DNA of 64,000 nucleotides from Endozoicomonas euniceicola (GCF_025562755.1 NZ_CP103300.1:1636001-1700000), one strand, 5' to 3'; shown: positions 1-8,924, counted from the first letter of the stretch. Numbers and translations: made by a program. Notes: generated by a model from the letters alone, not told the origin.

Positions 1-215
1 TTTCTGCAGGACTTGTCTTCATTGGACACCTGACGCATAAAAAGAGTAAGGGTTTTCAGGGCTGGATAATCTCTAACTCTGGAGGTCGATTTTTTCTCAA
101 AGGCATTCAGGATCTCTGTGGAGAGTAGAGAAGCCAAGGCGTCTTCAGATGTTTGTGCAAACTGCTTCAGACATTGGTCAGCGAGTTTTAGATATTCTGG
201 GCTAGACTTGTTCAT
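1..215 (-). CDS. N-terminal part of an IS4-like transposase (runs off the window)
   Basis: An open minus-strand frame starts at ATG 213-215 and stays open for 71 codons to the window edge. The end of the visible part, with SCR preceded by a hydrophobic stretch and a Gln-Val pair, resembles the conserved N-terminal block of IS4-family transposases, in which an FLxQVLxxDxSC-type motif precedes the catalytic core. The DDE core would lie outside the window, so family assignment is tentative. No clear terminal inverted repeat was identified between the start codon and the next gene. Confidence 0.45.
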   Translation of the reverse strand, partial: MNKSSPEYLKLADQCLKQFAQTSEDALASLLSTEILNAFEKKSTSRVRDYPALKTLTLFMRQVSNEDKSCR

Positions 216-535
216 GGCTTGCTCGAGGGCTCTGTTAACTTCATCTATTTATAGATGATTTGTTCTTGGGCAAGCCTTTCATGCCAAGGGATTAAGTCTT
301 AAGTCAGTGCCATTGACTTCAGACTCTATTTCACTCAAATATGATCAAGTTCCTTAGAAGAAGGCGGTTCGTATTCAGAACCCGGGATCGTTACGTTACC
401 CGTCCGAAAAGCTCCCCACACTTTGAAAATTAATTTTTCTGAGGATAAAAGTTATTTTTGCTGGTACTTGAACTAACTTAAGGTCTGGCTACTGGCTACT
501 GGCTACTGGCTACTGGCTACTGAAGGAATGATTCA
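216..535. other. Gene-free stretch upstream of the first secreted protein
   Basis: I see no coding frame here. It should contain the 5' end of the transposable element to its left and the promoter of the next gene. The only clear structure is the 7-bp tandem repeat near its right end, listed separately. Confidence 0.5.
485..522. repeat. Five-fold CTGGCTA tandem repeat just before a start codon
   Basis: The unit CTGGCTA occurs five times without interruption at 485-519 and is followed by a partial unit. It ends 13 bases before the ATG at 536, so a change in unit number would alter the distance between promoter and ribosome binding site. Heptamer repeats of this kind are prone to slipped-strand change. 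A related array (CGTTGCC) lies at 41134-41182. Confidence 0.85.
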
Positions 536-1420
536 ATGAAGCTTATTTATACTCATATTTTTTTATCGTTACTGCTTATTTTGTGTGTCCCTTTGGTCAG
601 GGCTGCCAACTATAAAAAAATTGTCATCGCAATAAATGGAACGCCATTATTAAATATTAATAAGGACCCTAACCCTCCGCCTGACACGACACGATTCCAA
701 GTGAGTGCAATTCCACTTACATCCGGACGCTATCAATTGAACCCTCCAGAGCCACCAAACCAGTCAATATTACAGGCCTGGTTACCATCAATCTTTTCAC
801 CACACCAGGTCATAGAACGAGCGCGATACTGGTTAGAGGCTATAAGTCACAGGGCTTGCGGAGTGATCGCTATCACTGATCCATTGTCAGGTCTGGTTAA
901 CGCTCATCATCGATTACAAAGCAATGTCTTTGATGTCACCATCAATAACAATACCCCCTATCAGGGAACATTGAGCATGCCTTCACCCCCCCATGCAACT
1001 GCAACCATAGGACTTAACGACACTGGGGTAGCCGGGTGGGATCCTTATTTTAATGGCGCGTCTTCACCAGAAAACCTTCTTTTACGTTATTTTTTTCAGC
1101 GATTCTTCTTTTCAGAACTGCTTAGTTTTTTGCGTGATTTCCATCGTTCCAGCCCCGAAAACCCCCGAACGTTTTCGTTTGGCTGGAACAACCCTGTCGA
1201 GTCAAATCTCAATATCCAGGTCACAGGGTCGGAAGAGATTCTTACTGTGGATGCTCACGGGCGTGTTAATGAAGGCTCGTTAACTAACTCAATCCTTGAA
1301 AACCAAAATCTTCCCTTTGAACCTGCTTTGCTTAATCAGGCTGCTGACATGCTTTTCATGAGAAATCCCCATAATCAACGACTTCCTGCACCGGGAGAAG
1401 CTGGAGCAAGCAATAATTGA
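536..1420 (+). CDS. Secreted protein of unknown function, 294 aa
   Basis: The N-terminus has a Lys, a hydrophobic core of about 15 residues and an RAA-type cleavage site near residue 23, which is a standard Sec signal peptide. The mature part has no membrane segment and is rich in Pro and Asn, with proline clusters near residues 45-50 and 70-80. I do not recognise a domain. It stands alone, preceded by an IS-like fragment and a heptamer repeat and followed by a gene-poor stretch, so it may belong to accessory DNA. A function cannot be given. Confidence 0.75.
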   Translation: MKLIYTHIFLSLLLILCVPLVRAANYKKIVIAINGTPLLNINKDPNPPPDTTRFQVSAIPLTSGRYQLNPPEPPNQSILQAWLPSIFSPHQVIERARYWLEAISHRACGVIAITDPLSGLVNAHHRLQSNVFDVTINNNTPYQGTLSMPSPPHATATIGLNDTGVAGWDPYFNGASSPENLLLRYFFQRFFFSELLSFLRDFHRSSPENPRTFSFGWNNPVESNLNIQVTGSEEILTVDAHGRVNEGSLTNSILENQNLPFEPALLNQAADMLFMRNPHNQRLPAPGEAGASNN

Positions 1421-1816
1421 ATCCTCATTTAGCAGGTTCCCGTCCAAAAACTAAACGAATCTACAGGCAGAAAGTTCAAGGGGCAAAAGTCGGAGCCCAG
1501 CTGCCTGTTTGCAGCTATTTAACCTGGTACAAAAGGACCTGTCATATTCACAATGAATGGGTGAAGCCTGAAGCACGACGTTGCTGCCACCACGAAAGCG
1601 ATAACAGCTATGAAGGTGAGAACAAGGTACATTGCGTGATCCTTGATACGCAGAGTTAATCATCATCTGTTGGTTCGAAGAGCCCGTGGAAATATCGTTC
1701 AGTGGCTTCGGGGGAAATTTTTTCAGCAGGTAAAGGGTAGCGTTTAATGAGCATTGAGCACTAAACTGGTTGTGTACATAAAACAGACATACTCGTATAA
1801 AAAAGGAACAGAACCT
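1421..1816. other. Gap with one short decayed-looking minus-strand frame
   Basis: No convincing full gene is present. On the minus strand, 1519-1632 encodes 37 residues whose hydrophobic start and following Leu-His-Pro-Phe resemble the N-terminus of a GntP-type permease, but it stops immediately. It may be the remnant of a truncated gene or chance. The larger minus-strand frame across 1451-2020 overlaps the reductase gene and is rejected. Confidence 0.3.
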
Positions 1817-2554
1817 ATGCCCCGCCCTCTCTACCCGGTAACCCTGATCAATCGACACAAACTCAGTAACAACACCATTCAGCTGGACTTTCAGGTTGAA
1901 GGCGAGTTTGATTTTACTGCCGGGCAGTTTGTGCAGTTTATGATTGATCAGGATGGCAAGACACAGAAACGCAGCTACAGCATTGCTAACTCGCCAGAGT
2001 CTTTCCACAAAGAGGGACATCTTGAAATTGCTGTCAGTCTTGTCGAGGGGGGCATGGCGTCAAACCTGTTCAGTCAGGCTGACCTGGGTTTACAACTGCA
2101 AATGGCAGGTCCATTCGGTATTCTCACAGCCCCCGCAGAGCTTTCCGGGCAAATCGTACTAACCGGCACCGGAACCGGACTGTCACCTTACCGGGCGATG
2201 CTGCCAACCCTGACTTCAATGGCAGAGCGCGGAATACCCGTCACGGTCATTATGGGTGTAAGACACCGTACTGACCTGATCTATGAGCAGGCGTTCAGAC
2301 AGGCCGCAGAGCAACACTCAAACTTCAGTTATCAGGTCTGCATGAGCCGGGAAACGGAAGTCGATAGCAGCATCAATGAGTTCAGGGGTTATGTTCAACA
2401 GCGCTTTGAACACCTTAACCTCGATACCGACTCAGACCTTGTGTACCTGTGCGGTAACCCGAACATGATAGATGATGCCGCCAAAGTATTACTGGATATG
2501 GGCTTTGGTTCCAGACAGGTCAAACGGGAAAAATATGTTTATTCCGGTCACTGA
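1817..2554 (+). CDS. FAD/NAD(P)-binding oxidoreductase, ferredoxin-NADP reductase family
   Basis: The product is a soluble, single-chain flavin reductase that would pass electrons between NAD(P)H and an acceptor through FAD. The FAD-binding RSYSIANSP motif (RxYS type) lies near residue 53, the nucleotide-binding motif GTGTGLSPYRAML near residue 116, and YLCGNPxMIDDA near residue 213, in the normal order and at normal spacing. At 245 aa the length fits the family. The frame extends upstream to 1754, but ATG 1817 has AAGGAAC at a good distance and removes an atypical leader, so I chose it. The physiological partner cannot be read from the sequence. It converges with dedA one base away. Confidence 0.85.
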   Translation: MPRPLYPVTLINRHKLSNNTIQLDFQVEGEFDFTAGQFVQFMIDQDGKTQKRSYSIANSPESFHKEGHLEIAVSLVEGGMASNLFSQADLGLQLQMAGPFGILTAPAELSGQIVLTGTGTGLSPYRAMLPTLTSMAERGIPVTVIMGVRHRTDLIYEQAFRQAAEQHSNFSYQVCMSRETEVDSSINEFRGYVQQRFEHLNLDTDSDLVYLCGNPNMIDDAAKVLLDMGFGSRQVKREKYVYSGH

Positions 2555-2555
2555 G

Positions 2556-3215
2556 TCAGCGCCTTTCCCGCAACGTCTTTATGAACCAGATGATTATCAC
2601 AATCACCAGGCAGGCTGCGCCCATTGAATACCAGCCCCATTGCGGAATCTTTTTAATTTCATCCAACTCCACAGCAGCCCCGGCCAGAAACCCTGGCGTC
2701 AGATACACCACGGCCCAGGGAACAGACGACACAAGATTAGTAATATAAAACTGCCGGGGCGACATATTCAGCATACCGGCCACCACCGGAACCACAGGAC
2801 GAACAGGGCCAACAAACCGTCCGATAGCAATACTCATCACACCAAAACGCCGGATAAACTGTTCGCCTTTATCCAGCCATTCAGGGTGTTTATAAAATGG
2901 CCACCAGCCTCTGACCCGGTTGTGATAGTGATAACCAAGCTGATAGCTGACAGCATCACCCAGGGCTGCCCCCAGAAACGCCCACAGGTAAACGGGTACA
3001 ATATCCAGCAAGCCACTGCCTGCCAGGGCCCCCAGTGCAAAGAGAATGGCAACACCGGGCAGTATCAGCCCGACCACGACCAGTGTTTCCAGAAAAGCAG
3101 CAATGCCAATCACTGGCCCCAGCCAGAAATGGTGAACCAACAACCAGGCATGAATGCTGTCAAAGTAACTCAATTCCATAACCACCTGAATATTATTCGT
3201 CGTGCCGGGCAGCAT
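2556..3215 (-). CDS. DedA-family membrane protein
   Basis: This is a polytopic inner-membrane protein of the DedA/SNARE-associated (VTT) family, whose members are linked to lipid flipping and proton-driven transport. Seen in the sequence are an E-T-L-x3-G-L-x-L-P-G block near residue 45 and a G-R-F-x-G-P-x-R-x3-P-x2-A-G block near residue 140. Both are DedA hallmarks and include the re-entrant acidic and arginine residues. Hydrophobic segments cover most of the remaining chain, with a basic C-terminus. An internal Met at 3179 is a possible alternative start. It is transcribed away from trmH, with a short shared promoter region. Confidence 0.9.
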   Translation of the reverse strand: MLPGTTNNIQVVMELSYFDSIHAWLLVHHFWLGPVIGIAAFLETLVVVGLILPGVAILFALGALAGSGLLDIVPVYLWAFLGAALGDAVSYQLGYHYHNRVRGWWPFYKHPEWLDKGEQFIRRFGVMSIAIGRFVGPVRPVVPVVAGMLNMSPRQFYITNLVSSVPWAVVYLTPGFLAGAAVELDEIKKIPQWGWYSMGAACLVIVIIIWFIKTLRERR

Positions 3216-3269
3216 AACGTTTGCCGCCCGCTTTTACCAAAGCTAAAATCGCTGAACATTTCACAGGCA

Positions 3270-3992
3270 ATGATCAAACCCATGACACCGGAGCGTTACC
3301 AAAAATTCCGTGCAGTACTGGATCGTCGTCAACCGGATTTAACGGTAATGACAGATCAGGTTCATAAAAACCATAATCTCTCTGCCATCATCAGAACCTG
3401 CGATGCCGTCGGTATCGCCGACCTGCATCTTACTCAGCCAAAAGAAGGTTACCGGGGCATCCGTCGTCGTTCCATGGGCAGTCACAAATATGTCAATGTG
3501 CATCACTATGACCGGGTTGAGGATACTGCGGCTCATCTGAAACAGCAGGGCTTTACGATTATTGCCGCCCATTTTTCCGAACAGGCGATTCCTTATCACG
3601 AGGTTGACTTTACCCAGCCCTGCGCCCTGATGCTGGGGGCAGAGAAACGGGGTATTTCCAGCGAAGCGGCCGCCCTGGCCGATCGGCATATTATTATTCC
3701 GATGCAGGGAATGGTGGCTTCCTATAATGTCTCTGTGGCGGCTGCGGTCATTCTGGTAGAAGCGCAACGCCAGCGGCTGATCAAGGGTATGTACGACAGA
3801 CCCAAACTGTCTGTGGATATTTACCAGAAAACCCTGTTTCAATGGGGTTATCCTGAACTGGCAAGGTATTGCGACGAACGTCGTTTATGTTATCCCGAAC
3901 TTAACGACACTGGACAATTAATTAACCCATCCCTCTGGTATGAAAAAGTTCGTGCCAGCCATGATTCACCAATTGATGAAAGAGGCCATTAA
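3270..3992 (+). CDS. trmH: tRNA (guanosine-18-2'-O)-methyltransferase TrmH
   Basis: This SPOUT-class methyltransferase makes Gm18 in the D-loop of tRNA. The N-terminus closely follows E. coli TrmH (RRQPDLTV, then NLSAIIRTCDAVG, which is motif 1), and the SAM-binding knot is formed by LMLGAEKRGIS and the NVSVAAAVILVEAQRQR block. The C-terminal tail is of normal length. ATG 3270 and ATG 3282 are both possible starts; the E. coli protein aligns best with 3282, while 3270 sits closer to an AGG. The frame is open far upstream, but that part is antisense to dedA and not coding. The stop is 2 bases from tesB, which suggests a two-gene operon. Confidence 0.93.
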   Translation: MIKPMTPERYQKFRAVLDRRQPDLTVMTDQVHKNHNLSAIIRTCDAVGIADLHLTQPKEGYRGIRRRSMGSHKYVNVHHYDRVEDTAAHLKQQGFTIIAAHFSEQAIPYHEVDFTQPCALMLGAEKRGISSEAAALADRHIIIPMQGMVASYNVSVAAAVILVEAQRQRLIKGMYDRPKLSVDIYQKTLFQWGYPELARYCDERRLCYPELNDTGQLINPSLWYEKVRASHDSPIDERGH

Positions 3993-3994
3993 GC

Positions 3995-4852
3995 ATGAGT
4001 AAAGTTCTGGACGAGCTCTTGGAGCTGCTCAAACTGGAAGCCATTGAAGAAAATATATTTCGTGGTCAGAGCCAGGACTACGGTCTGGGCAGAGTCTATG
4101 GCGGTCAGGTTATCGGGCAGGCATTGTCGGCAGCCCGGCAAACCGTTCCCCGGGAAAGGCATGTCCATTCCTTCCACAGCTATTTCCTGCGCGAAGGTGA
4201 CGTGAACCTGCCCATTGTTTACACCGTTGACTGTATTCGTGACGGCAAGAGCTTTACCACCCGCCGTGTGGTCGCTATTCAGAAAGGCAGGCCCATTTTC
4301 AACCTGTCCGCTTCTTTCCACATACAGGAAGAAGGTTTTGAACATCAGGATGATATGCCTGCCTGCCAGGAGCCTGAGAGCCTGATTTCCGACCAGGCCC
4401 TGAGAAACAAGATGAAGGATTTCCTGCCGCCCTCAGTACAGGAGGTGTTACAGGCAGAATCCCCCATAGATATTCGTCACGAAGAACCCTCCAACCCGTA
4501 TGTTCCGGAAAAATGCCCGCCACTGACAAAAGTCTGGTTTAAAGCCGCTGGAGCCCTTCCAGATGTTTCGGGAGTTCATAAATACCTGCTGGCCTTTGCC
4601 TCGGACATGCAATTTTTGCCCACTGCGCTATTTCCCCATGGAGTACGCTTCCTGCAGCCTAATCTGCAGGTGGCCAGTCTTGACCATGCCATGTGGTTCC
4701 ACCGCCCCTTTCGCATGGACGAATGGTTGCTCTACTCCATCGACAGCCCCACAGCCAGCGGTGCCAGAGGGCTGGTAAGGGGGCAGATATTCGATCAGCG
4801 GGGTCGCCTGGTGGCTTCGACCATGCAGGAAGGGCTTATTCGCCAAAGGTAG
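3995..4852 (+). CDS. tesB: Acyl-CoA thioesterase II TesB
   Basis: The product hydrolyses medium- and long-chain acyl-CoA to free acid and CoA in the cytoplasm. It is a double-hotdog protein of 285 aa, almost the length of E. coli TesB. The catalytic positions line up exactly: Asp204 (FASD) and Gln278 (MQEG) are present, but residue 228, Thr in E. coli, is Ser here (VASLDHAMW). Serine can supply the same hydroxyl, so activity is expected. The PHG and MWFHRPF blocks are intact. It starts 2 bases after the trmH stop, consistent with translational coupling. Confidence 0.93.
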   Translation: MSKVLDELLELLKLEAIEENIFRGQSQDYGLGRVYGGQVIGQALSAARQTVPRERHVHSFHSYFLREGDVNLPIVYTVDCIRDGKSFTTRRVVAIQKGRPIFNLSASFHIQEEGFEHQDDMPACQEPESLISDQALRNKMKDFLPPSVQEVLQAESPIDIRHEEPSNPYVPEKCPPLTKVWFKAAGALPDVSGVHKYLLAFASDMQFLPTALFPHGVRFLQPNLQVASLDHAMWFHRPFRMDEWLLYSIDSPTASGARGLVRGQIFDQRGRLVASTMQEGLIRQR

Positions 4853-4871
4853 CAAAACCGCAGTATTTAAA

Positions 4872-5858
4872 ATGGCAAGTACAATCAGGTCCGGTTTATT
4901 TTTTATCCAGTTTCTTTTTCTGGGAGCTTTTTGTACTCTGCTTTCACAGTCCGCGGACGCCTACCTGATCAGGATTGGTGAGCGCTGGATTCTTAAAGCC
5001 AATTCTGGCAAAGGCATCATAGAGATTCATGAACTCATTCAAACCTCAACAGTACATCAGATCATTCAAATAGAGCCCCTTCAGGAATCAGACTTCAAAA
5101 CTTCCGGGGCGAACGGGTTAATTTTCACCCCTTCGTATAACAACAACACTATCGTACTCTCATCAAATTCACATAATGTCCTGCTTGAGATTGTAGATAA
5201 CGGTACGGAACCAAATGCTCAGGGTTTCGGCTTTGGAGACTTGCTCGCACATATGTTAGAAAATGATGTACCAACGGTTTTGACAACATACTTAACAGAA
5301 GGTCAACATCATTTCCCTGAGTTCAATATATCTAATGCACTGTCTGACAGGGAATTTGGGATTGCCTATTCCGGTGTGATTACCCAGAAATCAAGAACTG
5401 TAGTCAGAGTAGCAGGCTACCCGCCTGTTATAGGAAGGTATTACCAGGACTCAGACGAGAGGCCGGTGAGAATGATTTATCAAATGCAAGCAGACAGTAC
5501 CACCCTGCAATATCGTGCCTATTTTGCACCGCCTGACCTTTTTAACGACAGAAGACTCCACAGCGTGGACAATTATGTTCAGATAAGAATCACCTACTTA
5601 ACCGAAGAGCAAGCAATAGCTTTGTTTGAAAATCGGGCACATTCAAAGGACAAGACAAATCTCCTGAAGTCTTTCAAAAATCTCTTTACCAAATCTGCAA
5701 CAGATAATGTTCTGCAAAACAATCCTCCAGATCATGATGAGCCGGTTGCTCCATTTTCCGGGTATACGGCTAAAAGCTACCTGAAAGCAATCACGGAGTC
5801 TTACTTCAAGCTCTGTTTTTTGCTGACGCTGACCAGCAAGAAAGCTGCTGTACAATGA
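4872..5858 (+). CDS. Secreted protein of unknown function, 328 aa
   Basis: A signal peptide is clear: a charged start, a hydrophobic core at about residues 8-25 and an Ala-x-Ala site (SADA) near residue 30. The rest is hydrophilic, with no recognised motif and no strong second membrane segment until a weakly hydrophobic stretch near the C-terminus (around residue 310). Only 19 bases separate it from tesB, but the change of theme suggests independent transcription. I cannot assign a family; it may be a lineage-specific periplasmic or surface protein. Confidence 0.7.
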   Translation: MASTIRSGLFFIQFLFLGAFCTLLSQSADAYLIRIGERWILKANSGKGIIEIHELIQTSTVHQIIQIEPLQESDFKTSGANGLIFTPSYNNNTIVLSSNSHNVLLEIVDNGTEPNAQGFGFGDLLAHMLENDVPTVLTTYLTEGQHHFPEFNISNALSDREFGIAYSGVITQKSRTVVRVAGYPPVIGRYYQDSDERPVRMIYQMQADSTTLQYRAYFAPPDLFNDRRLHSVDNYVQIRITYLTEEQAIALFENRAHSKDKTNLLKSFKNLFTKSATDNVLQNNPPDHDEPVAPFSGYTAKSYLKAITESYFKLCFLLTLTSKKAAVQ

Positions 5859-5925
5859 ATAATCGGAGGATTTAACGTAACATCATGCGCTAAAAGAAGT
5901 GTTGCCCACTTACTAAGGACTTTTG

Positions 5926-6981
5926 ATGAAACGGCTATTTTCTTATTTATTGTTACTTCTTACGACTACGGCCTATAGTGCAGACAGTGCCGTTTTTTTA
6001 CAGTATCACCATGTCAGTGAACATACGCCAAGATCCACCAGCGTAACGCCAGACCAACTGCAGCAACACCTGGATTACCTGGACGACAATGGTTTTTCGG
6101 TAAAAAGTATTGTTGATGTTGTTGACTCTATTCGTGACGGCAAGCCATTGCCGGATAAGACGATTGTTATTACTTTTGACGACGCCTTTAAAGATATCTA
6201 TGAAAATGCCTTTCCATTGCTCAAAGAGAAAGGTTATCCATTCACCATTTTTGTAGCGATTGGGCCTGTTGATAAAAATTACCATCAATATCTGAGCTGG
6301 GAGCAACTGCGGGAAATGGGACAGCGTGGTGCCACTATTGCCAACCACTCCATCACCCACTCTCATATGGTGGTCAAGCATCCCGGCGAAACCCAGCAGC
6401 AGTGGGTAAACCGTAACCGTGACGAAATACAGAAAACCGAAGCCCGCATCAAACAACAAACCGGTCAAAGCGTCAAACTGTTTGCCTGGCCTTTTGGAGA
6501 AGCTAACCCTGAACTGAGACAGCTGCTTGTCAGCATGGGCTATGTTGGTTTCGGCCAACAGTCTGGTGTCGTTGGCTCGCTTTCCGACTTTACCTTGCTG
6601 CCCCGTTACCCAATGGCTGCGGACTATGCAGAAATGCGTGGTTTCAGAACCAAGGTCAACAGTCTGCCATTACCGATAGCCAAACAGCGACCTGACTCAG
6701 CCATGGTCAGAGACGATAACCTGAAACCATCGCTGACTCTGGAACTGGCAGAAGGTGATTTTCAGAAAAATCAGCTGAAGTGTTACGCCTCCAATGCCGG
6801 AGAGGTTCCCGTAAAATGGCTTGATGATAAGAAGACCCGTTTCTCAACAGTAACGCCCAACAACCTGCCTGTTGGCAGAAGTCGCTATAATTGCACCGCA
6901 CCGTCTATGGATGGCAGACATTACTACTGGTACTCTCATCAGTGGTTGCGCCTGAACAAAGATGGCACTGCGATCGATTAA
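5926..6981 (+). CDS. Exported polysaccharide deacetylase (CE4/NodB fold)
   Basis: The protein should remove N-acetyl groups from a surface or periplasmic polysaccharide. The CE4 motifs are visible: TFDD at residues 83-86 (general base and metal Asp) and NHSITH at residues 140-145, supplying His141 and His145 for the metal. A PFGE-containing block near residue 186 matches motif 3. A signal peptide of about 19 residues precedes it. A C-terminal extension of about 100 residues has no recognised domain. TTG 5923 is one codon upstream, but ATG 5926 with AAGGA is preferred. The substrate is unknown; PgaB-like deacetylases are the nearest well-known relatives. Confidence 0.85.
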   Translation: MKRLFSYLLLLLTTTAYSADSAVFLQYHHVSEHTPRSTSVTPDQLQQHLDYLDDNGFSVKSIVDVVDSIRDGKPLPDKTIVITFDDAFKDIYENAFPLLKEKGYPFTIFVAIGPVDKNYHQYLSWEQLREMGQRGATIANHSITHSHMVVKHPGETQQQWVNRNRDEIQKTEARIKQQTGQSVKLFAWPFGEANPELRQLLVSMGYVGFGQQSGVVGSLSDFTLLPRYPMAADYAEMRGFRTKVNSLPLPIAKQRPDSAMVRDDNLKPSLTLELAEGDFQKNQLKCYASNAGEVPVKWLDDKKTRFSTVTPNNLPVGRSRYNCTAPSMDGRHYYWYSHQWLRLNKDGTAID

Positions 6982-6993
6982 GGGGGCGGCACT

Positions 6994-7347
6994 ATCCGGT
7001 TACCACTGACTTTCCTGCTCTTCTGTTCTGTTTTAGTACTTTCAGGTTGCTCGGAATCCGCCTCTGAGCAACCGGTTACGCTGTCTCCAGAACTGCAGGC
7101 CGCCCGAAACAAAGCGCTGGTACTCTGCGCTGGTTGCCATGGACCGGAGGGTATTGGAACTGCCGACTTTAACCCGAACCTTGCCTGCCAGAAGCAGGTT
7201 TACCTTGCCAAACAACTGCGGGACTATCGGGAAGGTCGACGAAGTAACCATATCCCCATGGTGAACATCGCTAAAATGCTGACGGAAGAAGAGGTGGACA
7301 GTATCAGTCAGTACTATTCGAAGATTAATTGCCCGAAAAAACAATAG
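6994..7347 (+). CDS. Small lipoprotein c-type cytochrome with an apparent ATC start
   Basis: After the deacetylase stop, the same frame stays open for 121 codons and encodes a hydrophobic leader ending in a lipobox (LSGC). This is followed by a single haem-binding CAGCH and, about 45 residues later, a HIPM that could supply the distal Met, the layout of a monohaem class I cytochrome (c553/c4 type). The 117-residue product would be an outer-membrane- or inner-membrane-anchored periplasmic electron carrier. No ATG, GTG or TTG occurs in frame between the upstream stop and the signal sequence. An AAGGGGG ribosome site lies 7 bases before ATC 6994, which would give an M-R-L-P-L-T leader. It could also be a start-codon mutation. 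Confidence 0.7.
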   Translation: MRLPLTFLLFCSVLVLSGCSESASEQPVTLSPELQAARNKALVLCAGCHGPEGIGTADFNPNLACQKQVYLAKQLRDYREGRRSNHIPMVNIAKMLTEEEVDSISQYYSKINCPKKQ

Positions 7348-7484
7348 GTTAAAGCAAGTTCGCTCAGGCTTTATGGCTTTGTCAGCCATTCTGACATCTC
7401 TGTCAGTGATCGCTTGTCTCCCACCATGCATTATCTTGGCTCAAAGGGCTAAGCGCCAGAGATAAGGAAGCAAGGAGACAAGCT

Positions 7485-7895
7485 ATGAATCAGATGAAGC
7501 CAAACGATGGAATATATAACCCTTTCGCCGATCCATACGAGCTGGAACGCCAGCGCAATGCCTCTGCCAATCCGGACGTTTCAGGAAAAGAGTCTGCCAA
7601 CTCCTCCCCGACATCCTGGTGGCAATCTTTCTCACGATCCGTCAAGTCAATCAAAATGCCCCAACTGCATTTGAAAACATCTGCCAGAAACGCATGGAAG
7701 AGTATTGGCTCGAAGGCTAAATCATTAAAGGATTTTCTGGTCAAACCCTTTAAAAACCTGAATTTACTCCGAACCACCAAAGGAACAAAGATCAAAGTGG
7801 CAGCGATTGCAGGCATGATTATCGGTGCACCCCTGGGGCCTGTAGGGATGGCGGTAGGAGCCGGTATTCTGATGGGATACGCAGCAGGCGTATGA
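7485..7895 (+). CDS. Small protein with C-terminal glycine-rich membrane segment
   Basis: A 136-aa protein with a strong AAGGAG ribosome site 7 bases before the ATG. The N-terminal half is polar and Ser/Asn-rich, the middle is basic with repeated Lys-Ser, and the last 35 residues form one hydrophobic segment with GxxxG-like spacing (GMIIGAPLGPVGMAVGAG), reminiscent of glycine-zipper membrane proteins. It has no signal peptide. A rho-independent terminator follows at once. The function is unknown. Confidence 0.7.
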   Translation: MNQMKPNDGIYNPFADPYELERQRNASANPDVSGKESANSSPTSWWQSFSRSVKSIKMPQLHLKTSARNAWKSIGSKAKSLKDFLVKPFKNLNLLRTTKGTKIKVAAIAGMIIGAPLGPVGMAVGAGILMGYAAGV

Positions 7896-7923
7896 CAACT
7901 GTCAGGAGCCTGTCGGACAAGAC

Positions 7924-7947
7924 AAAAGAGGCTGCTCAGCCTCTTTT
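7924..7947 (+). terminator. Rho-independent terminator
   Basis: A perfect 11-bp stem, AAAAGAGGCTG with its complement and a minimal loop, is followed by a T-rich stretch. It lies 29 bases after the 136-aa gene. Confidence 0.8.
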
Positions 7948-8069
7948 GCTACTTTTTAGCCTCTCTCGACACAGCGTATGCCTATCCCGCCGCCTCCACC
8001 ATTTCCCTAAACCATCTCAAAAAAACAGACAGCTTAACTCTCAGATACAAAAAAACTGACCTGATTTCT

Positions 8070-8924
8070 TCAAACCTCACGAATGCGCGCACTTGTCTCT
8101 CTGCGTCTCGTGACCCTCATGACCGGGTCACAGCGTTTACGAAAAATGATGCACAGCACCACAAACAACACAATCCCGGCACCGCCAAAAATCATGCCCA
8201 GCTCCGGTTCCAGACAACTCTTCTTATCAAACCCGCGACACAATGAATAGGCATAGGCACCACCTATCAGCATTGTGACAAAACTAATGGTCAGTGACGC
8301 AAACACTCCGTAAGAGCTCCCCCATAGCGTTAACCTATGCATCTCCTGAAGACTGGAAGCTCCTCTTGAAACTGCCTCCATCTGACCAATCATACCTTCC
8401 AATTGTGTAAGCAAGCCTAAAAGGTCGTTAATTTGTGGCTGAGTAAGATTCTGGACCGCCTCATAGGAAAAGCCATTAAGTAGCTCTATCAAATTCTGGT
8501 TATGCTTCAGTAATAAAGAGCCTCTTAAATATACGCATCGGTACACCTGGCTGATCACATGGTGCGCACGAAAAAAAAACTCGTGAAGATTCGTCTGCGA
8601 TCCTGCCTCCGCAGCTTCTTGACCGCTTCTGATAAGTTCAGTGGACTCGTCACTGAAGACTACATCGTATGATGCACACGACCCGTATGACCTGAATGAT
8701 TCGACCAGCCTGTCTGGTCGTGTCCGCCGCCCACGCTGACCCAATAAAGAGGCCGGCTCACATTTAATACTCATCAATACACGATCCAACTGCTGATCCC
8801 GATTGACAACCAGCGAGTGTCTATCCCAGAAATCAATAATACTCTGCTCTCCATCAGGTCCCAGTCTCAATGAATCCGCGCACTGCTCGCACAAAACTTT
8901 CAGAGGAATCATAAACACCTCCAT
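8070..8924 (-). CDS. Putative membrane protein of unknown function, 284 aa
   Basis: The first 190 residues are soluble and include several Cys (a CEQC pair near residue 12). Two hydrophobic helices follow, at about residues 205-230 and 245-265, with an RKR-rich tail. No signal peptide is evident, so the N-terminal part probably faces the cytoplasm. I do not recognise a family. It is monocistronic, separated on both sides by non-coding DNA. Confidence 0.65.
   Translation of the reverse strand: MEVFMIPLKVLCEQCADSLRLGPDGEQSIIDFWDRHSLVVNRDQQLDRVLMSIKCEPASLLGQRGRRTRPDRLVESFRSYGSCASYDVVFSDESTELIRSGQEAAEAGSQTNLHEFFFRAHHVISQVYRCVYLRGSLLLKHNQNLIELLNGFSYEAVQNLTQPQINDLLGLLTQLEGMIGQMEAVSRGASSLQEMHRLTLWGSSYGVFASLTISFVTMLIGGAYAYSLCRGFDKKSCLEPELGMIFGGAGIVLFVVLCIIFRKRCDPVMRVTRRRETSARIREV

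Noticed and set aside
485..522. CRISPR-like repeat array (also 41134-41182)
   Set aside because: The units are 7 bases and contiguous, with no spacers and no cas genes.
1451..2020. A 189-aa minus-strand frame
   Set aside because: It overlaps the well-supported flavin reductase in antisense and shows no family pattern apart from a short hydrophobic piece noted separately.
2640..3269. A 450-aa plus-strand frame that includes trmH
   Set aside because: The upstream 210 codons are antisense to the clearly coding dedA gene and have no protein-like motifs; trmH homology begins only at about 3270-3282.
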